Positions 8,071 to 10,026 of a DNA stretch of 10,026 nucleotides are shown here, one piece after another. Within the stretch, counting starts at the first letter, position 1. Each line of letters starts with the position of its first letter. The notes below the pieces were generated by a model. The model was given only the letters and a program-made list of their open reading frames with translations. It was not told the origin of the DNA and did no database searches. Source of the stretch: Larix sibirica (lineage: Eukaryota > Streptophyta > Pinopsida > Pinales > Pinaceae); assembly GCA_004151065.3 (NCBI GenBank), contig NWUY0300052657.1, forward strand, positions 452-10,477, written 5' to 3'. Made by a program: the position numbers and the translations under genes.

Positions 8071-8209
8071 CAGAGCAACTCCACTGATAAAACCTAATAT
8101 TCATTATATCCCGTCTGACCTAATCTTGGACTGCTCGCTAGTTTTTCTAATTCAAGTCCATGCAAATATGCGCAGTGACTTGGAAAAAGTTGCTGTCGGT
8201 TTGTTTCTT

Positions 8210-8215
8210 TATAAG
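8210..8215 (+). promoter_or_regulatory. Possible TATA box upstream of the MGNC gene
   Basis: TATAAG in the context CTTTATAAGG stands about 315 bases before the start codon. Transcription would begin near 8240-8250 and give a leader that includes the candidate intron. A second TATAAG at about 8339-8344 would instead give a leader of about 160 bases without that splice donor. The sequence alone does not decide. Confidence 0.35.
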
Positions 8216-8319
8216 GACCAATAGATCACCATGGCCATCCCGCCATGATCGGTAGTTATTGTCCGCTTTATCAATACAATAGATTCTCCATTTCTCTTGG
8301 AAAATGACGAAATCAGCAG

Positions 8320-8513
8320 GTAAGAGATGCCTGCAATTATAAGCTTTATCTCAGTTAATATCAGCTGCCTCATCTCTATCTGCGGCATTCATGGAGAAGT
8401 AAAGAATATGAAAGCTGTATTCTTCGCTATAGAAGTTGTATGTATTCTTCGCTATAGAAGTTGTATGAATTGCATGGTATTTCGCTGCTTCTGCGACGGT
8501 GGGAAGCCTTAGC
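8320..8513 (+). other. Possible 5'-leader intron
   Basis: CAG/GTAAGAG at 8318-8326 is a strong plant splice donor. A possible acceptor is TTAG ending at 8513, or the CAG ending at 8516, after a C/T-containing stretch. Removing this segment would take out the 25-base tandem repeat and join a leader to the bases just before ATGGGTAATTGC. A short frame from the ATG at 8304 would meet a stop after splicing, so the MGNC start is unaffected. The polypyrimidine tract is weak. Confidence 0.3.
8416..8465. repeat. Perfect tandem repeat, 2 x 25 bases
   Basis: TGTATTCTTCGCTATAGAAG plus five more bases occurs at 8416-8440 and again, identical, at 8441-8465. Each copy has the small hairpin CTTC-GCTATA-GAAG. 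The period is not a multiple of three, which fits non-coding leader or intron sequence. Confidence 0.9.
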
Positions 8514-8528
8514 AGTGTGTTTGAGGTG

Positions 8529-8849
8529 ATGGGTAATTGCATTTGTAGTGGGTTGAAGCAAAATCACCATATGGGGAAGTTACGCTGTAGCAGATGTTGC
8601 AGTCGTGAATTGCATGCTACAAATGGAGAGAATTCTGAAAATGTTCAGGAGATTAAGCTCATTATTTCTTCAAAACAGTTGGCTGAACTGTTGTCTCAAA
8701 GCCACGCAGAGGCTTTAGCGTCATTTCTGTTGAAAAAACTTCAAGCAGAGGGAGTTACAGGTGTTCCTGTAAATGCAAAGCAGGCCGCAACTCATTCTAC
8801 GTGGAAGCCGTCGCTGGAAGACATCCCTGAAGTGTGCATGGAAGAATGA
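8529..8849 (+). CDS. Small MGNC-start protein, PADRE/DUF4228-like
   Basis: The frame encodes 106 residues with a TGA at 8847-8849. I chose the ATG at 8529 because it gives MGNCIC: Gly2 suits N-myristoylation, and Cys4 and Cys6 suit palmitoylation, predicting attachment to a membrane. Residues 18-30 hold more cysteines (20, 23, 24). Residues 41-57 read EIKLIISSKQLAELLSQ, the strand-plus-helix core typical of plant PADRE (DUF4228) proteins. Residues 92-101 read WKPSLEDIPE, close to the W-P-LE-IPE ending of that family. At 106 residues it is short for the family, which often exceeds 150, with the region between core and ending shrunken. PADRE genes are known for induction by pathogens and abiotic stress; their biochemical role is unclear. 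Codons and motifs look intact, unlike the transposon remnants. It could still be a truncated, decaying paralogue. No neighbour suggests a pathway. Confidence 0.7.
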   Translation: MGNCICSGLKQNHHMGKLRCSRCCSRELHATNGENSENVQEIKLIISSKQLAELLSQSHAEALASFLLKKLQAEGVTGVPVNAKQAATHSTWKPSLEDIPEVCMEE

Positions 8850-9051
8850 ATTTATGGTGGACAAACTTGTAAATGTTTTAATGTCGGTGAATGGAGGTGT
8901 CATATTCAGCGACTTAATACTGCTCCTAGTAAAATTATCAGATCTTATGTGGTCTTACTGCGACAAAATGCCAGGCGACAGTTCCTTGTTTTCCAGATAC
9001 TTTACTTTGATTAAAATGCTTTGGGTTAATTATGATCATCTCTGTAATAAA
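8850..9051 (+). other. Probable 3' untranslated region
   Basis: After the TGA at 8847-8849 about 200 bases lead to a polyadenylation signal. An open frame at 8773-9093 crosses the stop in another phase and has no recognisable domain; I treat it as a shadow of the gene and its 3' UTR. Confidence 0.45.
9046..9051 (+). promoter_or_regulatory. Polyadenylation signal AATAAA
   Basis: AATAAA about 200 bases after the stop codon, followed by T/G-rich sequence (TTTGTAGTT, then TGTGTGAGTTTTGTG), is the usual arrangement for plant mRNA 3' ends. Another AATAAA near 9150 could serve as an alternative. Confidence 0.5.
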
Positions 9052-9293
9052 GTTTGTAGTTCAAAGGTGCCGGCCTCATATTTTAATGTGTGAGTTTTGT
9101 GTTAATATACTTTTATGAGTATGCAATTTGGTTTTAATATATTTAAAGAAATAAAACTGAGAAACCCCTTCAGATATTAAATTTGTTAAAAATATATTTC
9201 GATAATTTAAATCTTTAACCCGTTCAATTATCATGTACATTAAATTTAATATCTATAACTATAATGCATGGAAAAACAGGAAACTCTCTAATT

Positions 9294-9593
9294 TCTTATG
9301 GTCTTTACATGTAAACAAATTTTAAGTAGGTCTTATGGTCTTTAAATATAAAGAAGTATGTTTGCTTATAGAAAATATAATTTCTTAATATTTAAGAAAT
9401 AAATATTAATAAGAAAAACACGGAAACCATTATCGTTAGTCATATTTTTTTGGAGGAAGTACTATTTGAATGAATTGCGTTTCTTTAAAAAAAATGCCTT
9501 GAAAAGTTTATAGTGAATCTTATGGTCTCTCTATATAAACAAGTACATTTCAGTATAAAAAATAATTTATGAATATTTAAGAAATAAATAAAA
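9294..9593. repeat. Diverged direct repeats starting TCTTATGGTCT
   Basis: TCTTATGGTCT starts at 9294, 9331 and 9518, each time followed by an ATATAAA-like or ATGTAAA-like run. The 9331 and 9518 copies align over about 75 bases and both end in ATATTTAAGAAATAAATA. The copies are clearly diverged, so this is an old duplication or a small repeat family. Confidence 0.65.
9380..9400. repeat. Perfect 9-base palindrome, 3-base loop
   Basis: ATTTCTTAA (9380-9388) and TTAAGAAAT (9392-9400) are perfect reverse complements around TAT. The right arm recurs in the repeat copy near 9580, but the left arm does not, so the hairpin belongs to one copy only. Confidence 0.7.
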
Positions 9594-9756
9594 AATTGCT
9601 CAAAGGGATTGAATTTAAAGATAAAGGGTTAGGAGGTTTAGATCGATGATGCGAAGACAAATGTTCACATCTCACTGGAAAAGGGTTTCATGAATACTTG
9701 GTTGAAGATTTAAAAATTAAAACAGAAACTAAATTATTTTATTCTTTCCTACAACA

Positions 9757-9850
9757 TCACAAGCATGTGATGAGAAAGATGGGTTGGAGGGCGTTGGTTG
9801 AGCTCACAAGCATGTGATGAGAAAGATGGATCGGAGGGCGTTGGTTGAGC
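9757..9850. repeat. Tandem repeat, 2 x 47 bases
   Basis: 9757-9803 and 9804-9850 differ at only two positions, in the GATGGGTTGG / GATGGATCGG stretch. Each unit begins TCACAAGCATGTGA, an imperfect palindrome with 5-base arms, and ends GGCGTTGGTTGAGC. It is richer in G and C than the flanking DNA and has no open frame worth naming. Confidence 0.9.
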
Positions 9851-9856
9851 TCTGGA

Positions 9857-9888
9857 TAGGGTTTGATTTTTATGTGTTGGAAACCCTA
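9857..9888. repeat. Inverted pair of telo-box motifs
   Basis: TAGGGTTT (9857-9864) and AAACCCTA (9881-9888) are perfect reverse complements with 16 bases between. AAACCCTA is the plant telo-box found in promoters and leaders of translation-related genes. No gene start is visible on either strand nearby, so a role is unproven. Confidence 0.5.
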
Positions 9889-10026
9889 GTTGCTGATTAA
9901 TGGAATGAAGCTGTAAATTTTGAGTCCAGCTAATCTGAAGATTGGCCTAGTACCAACCAAGAGAAAAAAGTGGGAATTTTTTTTTTTGCGGTATTCCTTC
10001 TGTTATCCCTAAAGTTGAACCTAGAC
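9889..10026. other. Unassigned window end
   Basis: The last 138 bases have no recognised gene. One plus-strand frame reads ANLKIGLVPTKRKKWE across about 9930-9977 and could be part of something continuing outside the window, but it matches nothing I know. Confidence 0.3.

Larger units (their letters stand above)
9052..9756. other. AT-rich intergenic DNA with diverged repeats
   Basis: No gene is supported. The stretch is mostly A and T, has no long frame, and carries the TCTTATGGTC repeat family listed separately. 9600-9720 shows nothing I recognise. Confidence 0.5.

Noticed and set aside
8027-8224. 65-codon plus-strand frame upstream of the MGNC gene
   Set aside because: It covers the promoter region including the possible TATA box and has no family resemblance.
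8773-9093. 106-codon plus-strand frame overlapping the MGNC gene
   Set aside because: It runs in another phase through the gene end and 3' UTR, with no motif; the MGNC frame is clearly the coding one.

Overview
The window looks like nuclear DNA of a seed plant with a large, repeat-rich genome. A gymnosperm such as a conifer is my best guess, because the decayed reverse transcriptases resemble families I know mainly from conifers; that is inference. The DNA is AT-rich, has no operon structure, and most of it is broken retrotransposons. Three ambiguous bases (2440-2441 and 6165) show it comes from a draft assembly. I see one credible gene, no RNA genes and no CRISPR array.

Layout. 154-303 is a fragment of a DUF4283 domain, the start of a LINE ORF1-type or gag-like protein. 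345-497 is a fragment of a long terminal repeat (LTR). 498-2546 has no recognisable gene and may be the eroded interior of a short LTR element. 2547-2863 holds a polypurine tract, a 290-base Copia-like LTR and a primer-binding site. From about 2866 to 4862 lies a 5'-truncated LINE ORF2 pseudogene: end of the reverse transcriptase (RT), zinc-finger RT domain, then RNase H.

4718-7612 is a nearly perfect tandem duplication with a period of 1,448 bases and a single N at the junction. Each copy carries the LINE RNase H tail, an AT-rich stretch, and part of a second, different RT whose YADD box has decayed to YTNE. Only the second copy runs on into that element's C-terminal part (7613-7702). 7703-8000 is AT-rich with a 63-base tandem repeat.

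The likely gene is at 8529-8849. It encodes a 106-residue MGNC-start protein resembling the plant PADRE (DUF4228) family, with a plausible promoter, a possible 5'-leader intron and a polyadenylation signal. 9052-10026 is AT-rich non-coding DNA with diverged repeats, a 47-base tandem repeat and paired telo-box motifs.

I do not see a convincing undescribed biological system. The items most worth checking are the duplication (real or assembly artefact), the LTR with internal-type signals on both sides, and the small MGNC protein.
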